Positions 9,623 to 19,429 are shown, counted from the first letter of the stretch. The stretch: DNA of 28,846 nt from Chara braunii (GCA_003427395.1 BFEA01000143.1:1163830-1192675); one strand, 5' to 3'. Notes: generated from the sequence alone by a model not told the origin. Made by a program: numbers and translations.

Positions 9623-10517
9623 AAGTTAAGGGTAAAAGAACAGCATCACACTGTCACACGGAGGACAAAAACCAAGATTTTTTGTCAAACACCGTCAAAT
9701 TACGCATTCCCTCAACGCGTTTCGGCTTGTGCGTGGCAAGCCTCTTCATGAGGAATCATAATTGTGAAGACACATAAGCATCTTCAACATCTTTATAGCT
9801 CACGAATGCACGGTAGTATGTCAACCCGATCTTTCTCTATCCTTCCACCTTCTATCCGCCAGCCTATCCGCCATCAACCCGTGCATACACTGATCAGAGC
9901 AACCGAGTGCGCTTCTACCCATCTTCGTATCCCTTCCTTGCATTACCATTAAAGTGAGAAGAGCGCTATCTAGGCGTAGTCGATTCCTAAAGTCTGCAAG
10001 CAAAAAGTTGTCGAATCTCGGCGCTGCACCTAAGATATATGCGCGTGTCTATTCTTCAACTTGTCGTCGCTAAATTCCTTCAGCAGGATTGGGCTGAATG
10101 GGTGCCCAAAAAGAACGTTCCACCGTTCAGAATCTAGCCACAAAATTGGGCTAAATAAGGTGCCCACACAGACATTCGTTGGTACCAGATCGTTGTTCTG
10201 ACGACATTCAAAACCTGACCATCTTCGGCCCCGAGAGGGTCCAAATGACAGTACCAGAGGTGCCCAAAAATTTGAGAAAACAGTTATCTGGTTTCGTAAA
10301 AACAAAAACCACAAAGTTAATAAAAGGCTCCGCGCGAATTCCGGATGGTGGTCCGTAGATCGAGCGCAATCAGAAGGTGACGGAAAAATAAAATAAAATT
10401 AAATTAAAATTAACAAACTAGCTATTGTACACCTTCAAGCGGGGGTAAACCTGGGAAATCAAAGATCTCCCAGGACCACCCACTACCTTGGCAAAACGTG
10501 CCAAGGAGCCGAAGAAG
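9623..10517 (-). repeat. Right (5') pseudo-LTR of the PLE
   Basis: Direct-repeat partner of 4483-5377. It starts AAGTTAAGGG and runs out into the (GAA)n tract at 10511. Because the element is on the minus strand, this copy should carry the promoter and the 5' end of the transcript. I cannot identify promoter elements by eye. Confidence 0.93.
9699..9762 (-). ncRNA. Hammerhead ribozyme candidate (decayed core), right pLTR
   Basis: Same layout as the left copy at offset 5140. Here stem II is perfect (GGCUUG with CAAGCC) and inner stem I pairs fully (UUCCUC with GAGGGAA, one G-U). The core instead reads AUGAAGA (9749-9743), losing the essential first C, and the cleavage site is UU where the left copy has UC. 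It is therefore likely inactive or very weak, while its helices confirm the fold inferred from the left copy. Confidence 0.7.
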
Positions 10518-10546
10518 AAGAAGAAGAAGAAGAAGAAGAAGAAGAA
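10511..10546. repeat. (GAA)n microsatellite at the 5' flank of the PLE
   Basis: Twelve GAA units abut the outer end of the right pLTR, matching the (AAG)n tract at 4453-4485. The phase is consistent with one interrupted tract. It creates a meaningless poly-Lys open frame on the plus strand. Confidence 0.95.
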
Positions 10547-10550
10547 AAAG

Positions 10551-11740
10551 ATGTACACCAGCAAGACCAATGACAAATCCCCCTTCTCTCTCCACCTTCC
10601 TTCTCCTCCTTCACTTCGCCAATCTTATTCTTCTTCCAATAATAATAATAACAATAAGTGGATGAACCAGAATCAATATCCGAAGTTCCCTCTTACTGCT
10701 GACACAACATCAGGTCCACCACAGTCATGGCTTCCCCCTTTGTCCTCCTCTCACATGCCTAGGCTAGGGCGGACTACTAAGGGCTCTGCCCTCATGTCCA
10801 AAGGACAACCCAAGCAGCTATGTCGCTGCCCTCCTGTCCAAAGGAAAACACAAAGCAGCTATGCCGCTGCTCAATAAGCCGCCATGCCTGACTCTGTCTC
10901 GAGCTTCCTTGATGCGGCAATTCCCCAACTGGGTTCTTCCAGATGCAGCACCTAACAAGGTGACGAAGATGGCACCCACCATAGCCACATAGTTACCTCG
11001 CCACTCTCCTCCTTCGCCCCCTTCTTCCTCCTCAGGCTGGGCTGCTTGCCATAGCCAGGCTGACCACTCAGCTGCTCTCCTCCTTCAGGCAGCACTAAGT
11101 CCAACGCTTGGCTCCAGCAGTATGTCGCCAATCCTTGCACACCGCAAATGAGGAGTTGCTTGCTGCTCCCGAAGATATAGCGGCCTACTCGCCTCTTGGG
11201 TGGTAACTTCCCAGGCCGAGCGGCCTCCCAGCAACCGGTACCTCCTCCCTTTTGGAGGGAAACATCATTGCAGGCTCTGATATCATCCAGACAGGCCCTA
11301 GACTCAGGCTACTTGGACTGGTACCGGCCTACCTCTAACCTACTGCTACTGGGCCTCTTAAAATGCCAACTTTTGTCTTCTTCTGGTCGGCCTCCAGTAC
11401 CCGACATTTCTACCACTACTTGAGTGGTACCGGCCTATCTGCTACTTGAGTATTTTTTCCCGCTGTTCTAAGTGCCGCGGGCCTACCCCCGCAACTTGAG
11501 TGTTTTCCCCGCTGCAACCCCCAAAGTCACGGCCATAGGTAAGTACCGGCCCTGCAGGGCCTTTCAACCAACAAGTATCCTTGCGGGTCACACACACACT
11601 CAGGCCGACAAGCACTCAGATAGGCATGCAAACCAGCAGGCATGCACACACACAAAACTAAGAAATCACAGCAGAAAGTGGGAATCTCAGCAAGGCATAC
11701 ATTCCAGCGGTGAATCCCAGACATCACCAGTCACTGTGTT
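10551..11740. other. Anonymous sequence, no gene recognised
   Basis: Open frames here are short and compositionally biased. The stretch includes an (AAT)n-like run near 10640 and a series of TACCGGCCTAC and CTACTTGAGT-like motifs at 11320-11520. A CA-rich patch lies near 11590-11660. I see no conserved protein motif on either strand. Confidence 0.5.
10788..10868. repeat. 40-bp tandem duplication
   Basis: The unit starting GCCCTCATGTCCAAAGGA at 10788 recurs at 10828 as GCCCTCCTGTCCAAAGGA, and both end near GCAGCTATG(T/C)CGCT. Few mismatches are visible. Confidence 0.85.
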
Positions 11741-12155
11741 CTCAGTCTGTGATTTGGCGGGTCATTACATGTGCCAGCCAGAAGGCGACCCAAAACTCCT
11801 TAGAAAGTCTGTCTAGCCCAGGGGATTTGTTTGGTTTTATTGACTGCAGTGCTACGAAGACCTCATGTTCAGAGATCGGCATGTCCAAAGTTGCAGCCTG
11901 CTCTGTTGAGATTTAATTTATCTTGTCCAAGTGTGTCAGAAATTTGGCTCTCGCGTGTGAGGTTTCACGGTGTGAGTAGTCATACTCTTTAGATGTGCAG
12001 AGGTTTTGATAAAAGGCTCCGGCTGCTGATAGCATCTTTTGTGGGTTGGAAGTCGGTCCCTCGTGTGCAGTTTATCTATGCTTGCATTCTTGGCATTTGT
12101 TTTGATTCTGTCGAAGAAGCACTTATCATTTTTGCGCCTTCTTCCTATTTTCTTA

Positions 12156-12207
12156 TTTGGGCTCTCATCCTCAGGCCCTTGTTTGGGCTCTCATCCTCAG
12201 GCCCTTG
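12156..12207. repeat. 26-bp tandem duplication in LINE B
   Basis: TTTGGGCTCTCATCCTCAGG occurs at 12156 and again at 12182, each followed by CCCTTG. The repeat is exact and frame-breaking. Confidence 0.93.
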
Positions 12208-13033
12208 TTCCTCCATTCCCCTCATTCAGTTATCTTCTGCCTGGTCTGTTCAAAGACTCTTTCATATAGGTTGTTCCCTGGGTCACTTACGAGGTGTTTT
12301 TTGGTTACCCTTATTGCCTGTTGCAACTCCTCCCTTGCTTTTCTCTTGGAAGCTATTATTCTGGAGGCTCTAATTGTAGCTTCTCTCAGGGCAGTGACCA
12401 GTTCAGGGAAATGCTGGTTAGTGTAGTCGTGCTTAAAGCACGCAGACAGGACCGCGTCCCTTATTTTTGTTGTATTTAACAGTGAGTTGTTGATTTTGAA
12501 AAAGCTTCGTCCCCTATTTGGTTTGTGGTTTCTAGGTTTAGAGATAAACTAATTGGTTTGTGGTCTAGGCCTGAGTACTGGGGAAGTTCTCATATTTCTA
12601 TGCATGGATTGTTCCTATTGAGTGATCCTGACGTTAGGAAGTAATCTATTTGAGATGTCGAGACATGTTGACTTCTGTTCTTTTTTAAGTGACTTCCTTG
12701 TTGTCCAGGTGCGGAACTCTAAATGGATCTATTGGATCCTTTTTCCATTATCAACTCATGGATGGGTAGGGCTTCGTTCCACATTTAGGGCTTCATTCCA
12801 CATTGATTGTACTGTACCAGGCAATCCTTCTGAGAAGCGGTCCATAGTTGGGTAAAGTGCAGGGTTCCAATCCCCGGCTAGGACGAGCTGCATGTTGGGA
12901 TCACACCTTGGGTGAAGACCCTCTATTAGTCTGGACCTTTGATTCAAGGCATTCGGGAGTAGACCGTTAGTATCCTGAGCTTCTCTTCGCAGATTTGGAA
13001 GTCTAAGTTGGTTCATCTTCCTTTTTCTGCATC

Positions 13034-13131
13034 TATGCTTGATTCAATCCTAGTGATCCTATTTGCTGATTTGGATTTGACGTGTGTTAGGATAGCCACG
13101 CCTGCTGAATTAATGTGAGGGGTAGATGCCC
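13034..13131. repeat. Left arm of a 98-bp inverted repeat (LINE B endonuclease fragment)
   Basis: The reverse complement matches 14097-14194 at every base I compared, apart from an N at 14128. The arm encodes LINE B endonuclease on the minus strand and ends at the gap edge. Confidence 0.9.
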
Positions 13132-13767
13132 NNNNNNNNNNNNNNNNNNNNNNNNNNNNNNNNNNNNNNNNNNNNNNNNNNNNNNNNNNNNNNNNNNNNN
13201 NNNNNNNNNNNNNNNNNNNNNNNNNNNNNNNNNNNNNNNNNNNNNNNNNNNNNNNNNNNNNNNNNNNNNNNNNNNNNNNNNNNNNNNNNNNNNNNNNNNN
13301 NNNNNNNNNNNNNNNNNNNNNNNNNNNNNNNNNNNNNNNNNNNNNNNNNNNNNNNNNNNNNNNNNNNNNNNNNNNNNNNNNNNNNNNNNNNNNNNNNNNN
13401 NNNNNNNNNNNNNNNNNNNNNNNNNNNNNNNNNNNNNNNNNNNNNNNNNNNNNNNNNNNNNNNNNNNNNNNNNNNNNNNNNNNNNNNNNNNNNNNNNNNN
13501 NNNNNNNNNNNNNNNNNNNNNNNNNNNNNNNNNNNNNNNNNNNNNNNNNNNNNNNNNNNNNNNNNNNNNNNNNNNNNNNNNNNNNNNNNNNNNNNNNNNN
13601 NNNNNNNNNNNNNNNNNNNNNNNNNNNNNNNNNNNNNNNNNNNNNNNNNNNNNNNNNNNNNNNNNNNNNNNNNNNNNNNNNNNNNNNNNNNNNNNNNNNN
13701 NNNNNNNNNNNNNNNNNNNNNNNNNNNNNNNNNNNNNNNNNNNNNNNNNNNNNNNNNNNNNNNNNNN
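13132..13767. other. Assembly gap (run of N)
   Basis: 636 undetermined bases inside the LINE B endonuclease region. The flanks are the left arm of an inverted repeat (13034-13131) and an ACCC-rich sequence. Open frames spanning it are artefacts. Confidence 1.
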
Positions 13768-14768
13768 TTATGGGTTGTCCTGGGTCTGTGGGTCGGGTGA
13801 CCCAGACCTAACGTTCACCCGCTTGTCACCCACCCATTCGGGTGACCCCAGCCTAACATTGACCCGCCCGTCACCCACCCAGGCTTGCTCGCCTTGACCC
13901 ACCCTCATCCTACCCATGCCAGCTTATCAAGACCCGCACCTGACCCAATGCCTCGTGGGTGGGGTGGGTGTGGGTCTGGGTACCCGTTGCTCATCTCTGC
14001 TAGTTTGGAGGGTCTCCACCGAACCTGCTATGCATCCAAGAGACTCGCCTAACAGAATCCGAAAAAGGAAGCTAAAATGGACAAAAGAGGCAATTCGGGC
14101 ATCTACCCCTCACATTAATTCAGCAGGNGTGGCTATCCTAACACACGTCAAATCCAAATCAGCAAATAGGATCACTAGGATTGAATCAAGCATACACCCT
14201 GGGGCCCCTGGGAAAAAAAGTTTTTGTCCTAAAAAAAAGAGTCGCGCTAGTGGCAACTCAAAATTTGGGGTCCTCCTTGAAAAAATGTGTCTGGCAGCTG
14301 GACCACGGCCCAAACAACGGGTGTTCGCTCCCATTAAAACAACGGGGATCGAACCTAACCACAGTGAGTGGCAAGCGTTAGGTTCACTACCCAATTTCAA
14401 ACTTGTGGAGCGATTCGAATTTCTGCAGGCAGAGATGCTTCAAAGTTTTGCACCGTCATCCAAGGATGTCATGTTGCTATGGTGCGTGCAAATGTTCAAA
14501 GGGACTGAGACAATGGGGAATGGACGGGTGCGGGTGAAGAATAATTTGGTACCGGGTGTGGGCGGGTAATTTTGTTCTCACGGGTGTGGGTGGGCCAGGG
14601 TGAAGGTTTTTTACGGGTGACGGGTGGGTTGGGTGTGGGAGGAAATTTTCAGAAAAACACTTGGTTGGGTCGCCTTGAGATATATATATATTTTTTTTGG
14701 AGGGCGGGTGGTGCTTAAAAAATTATGGGCAGGTTGGGCGAAGTGCCAATTCAAAAAAAAAATGCTCA
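13768..14768. other. Insertion splitting the LINE B endonuclease, with ACCC/GGGT-rich arms
   Basis: Between the endonuclease N-terminus (from 14770) and the rest (to 13131). The left part (about 13785-13990) is rich in CACCC and GACCC on the plus strand. The right part (about 14520-14730) is rich in GGGTG and GGGCGGG on the same strand, so the arms are roughly inverted. Between them lie the inverted LINE B fragment and anonymous sequence. It may be a non-autonomous inverted-repeat DNA element, but I see no clean terminal repeats or target-site duplication. Confidence 0.45.
14041..14194 (+). pseudogene. Inverted LINE B endonuclease fragment
   Basis: The plus strand reads RKRKLKWTKEAIRASTPHIN and then SAxVAILTHVKSKSANRI, the same endonuclease segment found on the minus strand at 13131-13034. 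Its upstream residues correspond to the part hidden in the gap. It parallels RKPIWPHQAFRAHAPRVGSV in LINE A. An N lies at 14128. The fragment is either a real local inversion or duplication, or a scaffolding artefact. Confidence 0.7.
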
Positions 14769-14769
14769 T

Positions 14770-14963
14770 CTCAACTAGTTTGTGCCCTTGATTAGATTAT
14801 CCCATTTCTTACGATAAATTAGTACAGAGGACATGCCATTGACGTTCCATGATATAATTTTAAGGTCTGGTTCAGGTTTGCGGAGACCGAATTTTTTGTG
14901 AGCCCGAGGTCTTGTTCCATCCTCTCCTGGTCCTCCATCATTTTGACTCAGTTCCAACCCCAA
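14770..14963 (-). pseudogene. LINE B: start of ORF2 endonuclease
   Basis: A minus-strand frame contains LKIISWNVNGMSSVLIYRKK, the first conserved block of APE-type LINE endonucleases, where the Asn in WNVNG is catalytic. It follows ORF1 by about 20 bases, the usual LINE spacing. It ends abruptly at about 14768 at the edge of the insertion; the next block (QET) is not visible. Confidence 0.75.
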
Positions 14964-14986
14964 TGAGCCGTCTGAAAATCTGACGT

Positions 14987-15808
14987 CTAGGAGTTGGGTG
15001 TCGCTGTCACCTTCCTTGTTGAGACTGAACGCAATAGCTTCAGCCTGAGATGCTTGGGGGGCAGTGTGAACAAGCTGTATGCCGTGACCAGTGTGCTGCT
15101 CAAGGCATCCCTCTCCACTGCCATCTCCCCACCTAACAAGCCATATGGCATGGATTCCACAGGCAGCCTGGAGCCCGGCGCAGCACCCCTTTGAGAACAG
15201 TTCTCCTCCAGTTTCAGCAATAAGGATCGCAGGTCTGCCACCTGAAATTCATTCTCTCGGTCCTTCCATATCTCCGCACTCTCCTTTTTGGACACAAAAA
15301 TCTGAAGCTCTGCTGGCACACTGTTTGAGATGGGCTCTCGCAAAGTGTTCTGTGTGCAGTCTTGGTCTAACACTGAGATCAACGAATTGGATCTGTGGTA
15401 GGCGATTTCCCAAGTCTCAAAGGTGTTGTTCCAGAAAAATGGGATTATCGTTCGTCGCCTAAGACTGTTGTGTGCATCAAATCTGGCCGTTGCTTCTACT
15501 TCCTTGTATACGCCCCCTGCTATGCCCATGAGGGTTGTACAATCTTCATCCAACTGCCTGTTGTGGTCCCTCTGTACATTTACCTGTGCTTCCAAAATTG
15601 CAGCTTGTCTTCTTAGCTCATCTACTGACTCTTCTTCTGTTGTCGTGGAGGCTGTGGAGATTGTGTCATGGTCATGCTCTCTTGTGGAACCGTGTTCCTC
15701 ATCGCTCCTGTTCTTCTTGGCTCTCCTTTCTGCTCGCTGTTCAGCATAGGATTGTTCACAACTCCTTGTGCCCACTCTGATTTTGTTCTTCTCCACTCTT
15801 GCTTTCAT
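14987..15808 (-). pseudogene. LINE B: ORF1 C-terminal part, charged coiled coil
   Basis: A 273-codon uninterrupted minus-strand frame. Residues 20-90 are rich in Arg, Glu, Asp and Ser. Residues 60-100 (VDELRRQAAILEAQVNVQRD) have coiled-coil character. No zinc knuckle is present in this stretch. Its place immediately upstream of the endonuclease start identifies it as LINE ORF1 sequence. It is the longest intact stretch of LINE B. It ends just before the ORF2 start, as expected for the end of ORF1. Confidence 0.6.
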
Positions 15809-16101
15809 ATTGCATTGTGCTGTGTAAAATTCATTGTCTCTGTTTCCCGAGGATCTCGAATTTGTTCTCCATGATGGTGTCCTCCATTCTGGTTGCAGAG
15901 CTGAGGTTGAGGACGTGTTTGTGATGTGTGAGTCTCACCTCTAGTTCGACTGCTCAGAGTCCTCATCAGCGTCCTCGTCATCTGGTCTCTGGTTGGCGTT
16001 GCTCTCTGATCTGTTCTCTTTCTGTTCTTACTTGAGTCCGAGTTTTGTTTATTGTCAGGACTGGTTGGCTGAGTCAGTTGGTGTGACTTGTCACTTCCTC
16101 A

Positions 16102-16844
16102 TCATTCCCTGCCCGTTGGGAGGTGTCCTTCTCCATCTTTGTTGGATGAACCCTCTTGGCATGTGCACTGTCCCTCCCTGGGTGTCGTTTCCCTACCTAC
16201 TGTGCCTGCTGTCCTTCGTGCCCATGTCAGCCGACAGTTTGTTGGCGAGCTCAACTGATCTTTGCCTCTGCTTAATTGAGGAAACCAAAGTTGATTTGTT
16301 TTTTGCATCGTCTGTTTTTCTTTTTAGTGGCCTGTCTATTTGCATGTTCTCCTTGTCCTTCGTGTGACCTTTTGTCGGTCGATTCCAGTACAACAAATTA
16401 GGGTAGGTTTTAAGCAAAACACACGAACCGAGGGCGGAGCTTGAAGTTTCATATCATGACTAAATCCTAATTTCAAGATAAGTATGGAGCTGAGCAGGTG
16501 GAGTCCTGTTCTTTTTTTTGGAGAATTTTTGGCTCATTGATACTCCAAGTAGGCCCTTTCTGCATTTTGGCTGATTGTGTGCAGCTCGTTTCATTGTTTC
16601 CAGTCTTGCTGCTCTAGGAAGCCTGTGGTTTTGTTCCATTCTCTTAGCCCCTGCTGTTGTCGTAGGGCAGGTNGATGTCCGGTTTTAGCTCGGGTTCCCC
16701 CTGAAGTATCCACATCCATTTGGGGCTCTCCAGGCTGTCATCAAAGACCCAGCCCCTGTACTGTGCATCATTTATATACCAAGCTCCTGGTTTTATATCA
16801 TACTCGACCAATATTGATTGTTTGAGTGTGGTTTTCCTCCCCAT
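16102..16844 (-). pseudogene. LINE B: upstream ORF1 fragments
   Basis: Minus-strand frames at 16844-16644 and 16417-16102 continue the ORF1 trace. The first contains NDAQYRGWVFDDSLES, which parallels PNVPGYDGWVYVDETNAG just after the zinc knuckle in LINE A ORF1, so the two are homologous. An N sits at 16673. The trace stops near 16850, next to the poly(A) end of LINE A. The N-terminal half of ORF1 is therefore absent or displaced by LINE A. Confidence 0.5.
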
Positions 16845-17326
16845 TTCCCCAGCAAGCGGCCACTGTATTTTTTTTTTTTTTTTTTTAATTATTATTATTA
16901 TTTTAAATGCTCCATTCTATTGGTGGGGAGCTGCACCTGCTGGAAACCGGGTCCAGCGTCCCAATAACAGAATCAATGGGCAATAGTTGGTACCTCTTCA
17001 CCATCCTTTCGAGGGCGCCAGATATTCTCCTTCTACATCAGCACCACAATCTATCCCTATGATGACAATCACTTAGTTAGTCTAAACCATACCAGCTCAA
17101 AGGAACCAAACACTGAGATGATAATGGGAATAGATCAGGGAAGTCTGATAATGGCCTCAGCGGAATCGAAGGATCCACAGTAGTCCAGTCATGAAAAGAT
17201 AGTTGATAAATTCTTTCGAATTCTGGCTGTCCCCTTTTCTTATTCACTCTTTTCTCACCTTTCCATTCTATCACTCCCACCTTTCCTTCCTTGGTATCAC
17301 CCAGCCAGTCACTGCTGAATTGTTGA

Positions 17327-18055
17327 ATGTGACGATCAATTTCTGATTGAATCGAAAGATGTTGAATTTTTTCCTTGACTTTATCCCATTGAGCCAATAT
17401 CTCAGTTTGAATCTGTTGTTTAATTGAGTCCGTGAAATCCGGGCTTTCAAGCCTCACACCTTCCATCTCATTCGTACATCTTTTGTGCCAAAGGGCTCAT
17501 AAGATGGCTCTCCTCCCAACTTGAAAGAGATTTTGAGTGAAGTTATCCAGTTGAAGAGGATTCCATGTTTCACAAAGGAGGGCTTTCCAATCCCATGGCC
17601 AAGGGTATGAGGATGTGAGTTGACTCCAGATCCTATCCCACCACCTCCATAACCATACCGCACTGGGACACTGCAGAAAAATGTGTTCTATGTGATGATC
17701 AATTTCTGATTGAATCGAAAGATGTTGAATTTTTTCCTTGACTTTATCCGATTGAGCCAATATCTCAGTTTGAATCTGTTGTTTAATTGAGTCAGTGAAA
17801 TTCGGGTCTTCAAGCCTCACACCTTCCATCTCATTCGTACATCTTTTGTGCCAAAGGGCCCATAAGATGACTCTCCTCCCAACTTGAAAGAGATTTTGAG
17901 TGAAGTTATCCAGTTGAAGAGGATTCCATGTTTCACATAGGAGGGCTTTCCAATCCCATGGCCAAGGGTATGAGGATGTGAGTTGACTCCAGATCCTATC
18001 CCACCACCTCCATAACCATACCGCATTGGGACACTGCAGAAAAATGTGTTCTATG
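17327..18055 (-). repeat. 363-bp in-frame tandem duplication in LINE A
   Basis: Unit 1 (about 17327-17692) and unit 2 (about 17690-18055) match at offset 363, with only a few substitutions in the parts compared. The junction shows short shared sequence (ATG), as in microhomology-mediated or slippage duplication. 363 is divisible by three, so the minus-strand frame passes through both units. Confidence 0.93.
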
Positions 18056-18099
18056 GTTTCTGGAATTTCTCTTGAAGGGAAGGTTGATTTACATAATTT

Positions 18100-18145
18100 G
18101 CGCCAGGGAAGAGCTACACTTTGCACCAGGGAAGAGCTACACCCT
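18100..18145. repeat. 23-bp tandem duplication
   Basis: GCGCCAGGGAAGAGCTACAC at 18100 recurs at 18123 as GCACCAGGGAAGAGCTACAC. The period is not a multiple of three, so it shifts the LINE A tail frame. Confidence 0.9.
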
Positions 18146-18540
18146 TTTGTTCCAGAGTAGTTCTATCTATAATCCGATCATTTGTGGGAAGACAGCGATG
18201 ATCAATCTGCCATTGTAAAGAAGCAACCTTGGCCGGTTTGATCTTAATGTTTTTAAACCATTTAATAGAGAGCAAGGAATATTTACTAATGTTCAGATGT
18301 CTCATCCAACGCTCTTCCACTTTATCTCTTATATTAACAGACGGACGCAACATCCTATAAGTATTTAACTGTTAGACTGTGTAATGAATGAGTCTAGGTT
18401 CGTTTTCCTCCTTTGAAATCCAGGTCCAATGAGCCGGGTCTAAGGCCAAATTGTCTATTGACTGATTTGGTTTAAACGCCAACCATTGTTCCATATCTTT
18501 CAAGACTCTGATTCTGAAAATCTGGTCCATCTGATACCAT

Positions 18541-19291
18541 TTAGTTTAAATTTTGGTGATCCAACGAGAAGATGGAAGTTAGCATTGTTGAGTCGTCTCC
18601 CAACATGACCACATTCCCAATTTGCTGCCTGTTATAAAAAAAAACAACCCAATCCCCCTCTTGGAAATTTGACCCTTTTCTTAATATTCTTACCCAACCT
18701 AAAGGAATTACCTCAATTATAGCGTCCAAAGCTTCATTTGAGTTTCTGCAATACCGAAGTTTGGGTTGGATCTGTTCAGAGGTGTACCAATCCTTTGTTT
18801 CTTTTGTCTCATATGTCTTTTATTCTGAGAATCTCATTCTTAACCCATCCTCGCCAAGGAGAGTCCATGCAGTGTAATGTGCATCCATGTGAGTCTGTGA
18901 TAAATCTGTTATTGAACAATGGTTGACGACAAACTTCCTCCCATCTTCTTGGGGGATACTTGTTGTGTAATGGTAACTTTCTCCATGTTCTAAGGAGGTT
19001 AGGCCAGAATGGATCCTTTTTTATGTCCGCCCTTGCTGCTTGTCTGCCTGTTTCTATCTCCTGAGCTGTTGCTAGCGAGACACCTCTTGGAATCGACCAG
19101 TTTCTGTTTTCCAGCCATATCATTGGATTTATATCATTTGGTACATCTGGCGCGAGTCTCGCTATTTGCTCCCATGCTAGAGCCTGCCAAGGACTTTGTG
19201 TTAAAGAGTAGTCTTTTGATCCATTGAATAGATAGAGTCTGGGATTGTGTGTGTGGATCCAGGATACCAAGTCCGGATTATCGTCTGCCAT
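18541..19291 (-). pseudogene. LINE A: post-RT connector region
   Basis: The frame 19291-18809 is open for 160 codons and includes PLFNNRFITDSHGCTLHCMD and WRGWVKNEILRIKDI, homologous to the LINE C connector. It continues after a break at 18729-18541 with GWVRILRKGSNFQEGDWVVF. This segment joins RT and the zf-RVT region in L1-like plant elements. Its precise function is not established. Confidence 0.65.
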
Positions 19292-19429
19292 GCAACTCTA
19301 CTAAGTACATTCTTGCATTCATGATTTTCTCTCCATAAGTATGTTGTAATCAATCTTTTCAGTGATTGGAGATTCATCTTATTTAAAGGTCAGATAGCGG
19401 ATTTATACCATAGAGATGCTAAAATTACA

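Larger units (their letters stand above)
4483..10517 (-). mobile_element. Penelope-like retroelement with permuted order (GIY-YIG before RT), Chlamys/Naiad-like
   Basis: A 6.0-kb minus-strand element bounded by 895-bp direct pseudo-LTRs at a constant 5140-bp offset. Order in the transcription direction: pLTR (10517-9623), zinc-knuckle gag-like frame (9189-8545), SAP-like frame (8534-8055), GIY-YIG nuclease (8185-7547), linker (7398-6838), RT (6896-5433), pLTR (5377-4483). Canonical Penelope elements carry GIY-YIG after the RT. The permuted order is known from the Chlamys and Naiad groups, the former in green algae, and fits here. GAA microsatellite flanks and hammerhead candidates in both pLTRs also fit PLE biology. 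The coding region is broken by several frameshifts and at least one stop between RT motifs A and B, so this copy is dead. A Chlamys assignment needs a phylogeny. Confidence 0.85.
11745..13131 (-). pseudogene. LINE B: APE endonuclease C-terminal half to start of RT
   Basis: Minus-strand LINE ORF2 remnant. Reading down from 13131, one frame gives INSAGVAILTHVKSKSANRI, the GVAI region of an APE-type endonuclease. QLVLAGDWNPALYPTMDR at about 12890-12835 contains the GDWN variant of the GDFN catalytic box. SQIDYFL near 12650 and SGLDHKPISL near 12570 match the terminal S-x-IDY and DH motifs. At about 11910-11770 the frame gives HEVFVALQSIKPNKSPGLD, the conserved region just before the RT. The sequence then leaves LINE similarity at about 11745, so the RT is missing. 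Frames shift repeatedly, and two short tandem duplications (19 bp at 12768, 26 bp at 12156) account for some of the breaks. Confidence 0.7.
17077..18353 (-). pseudogene. LINE A: zf-RVT-like C-terminal tail with internal duplication
   Basis: Frames contain WQIDHRCLPTNDRIIDRTTL (18353-18114), then WRKLCK and ETIEHIFLQCPNAVWLW, the zf-RVT pattern of plant LINEs (Trp, LPT, then E-x2-H-x3-C). A first 23-bp tandem duplication at 18100 shifts the frame between the halves. Then a 363-bp (121-codon) tandem duplication repeats the EHIFLQC block and the following LTSSYPWPWDWKALL region in frame. The tail ends with SLSSQCLVPLSWYGLD at about 17080. Confidence 0.75.

Noticed and set aside
4483-10517. Interpretation as an LTR retrotransposon because of direct terminal repeats and a CCHC gag-like protein
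   Set aside because: No protease, RNase H or integrase is visible, the RT is followed by no such domains, GIY-YIG is present, and the repeats carry hammerheads, as in PLE pseudo-LTRs.
10488-10877. A 129-codon plus-strand frame with poly-Lys
   Set aside because: It crosses the pLTR boundary and the GAA microsatellite, then low-complexity sequence. No motif.
13115-13897. Long plus-strand frames across 13132-13767
   Set aside because: They exist only because the N run contains no stop codons.
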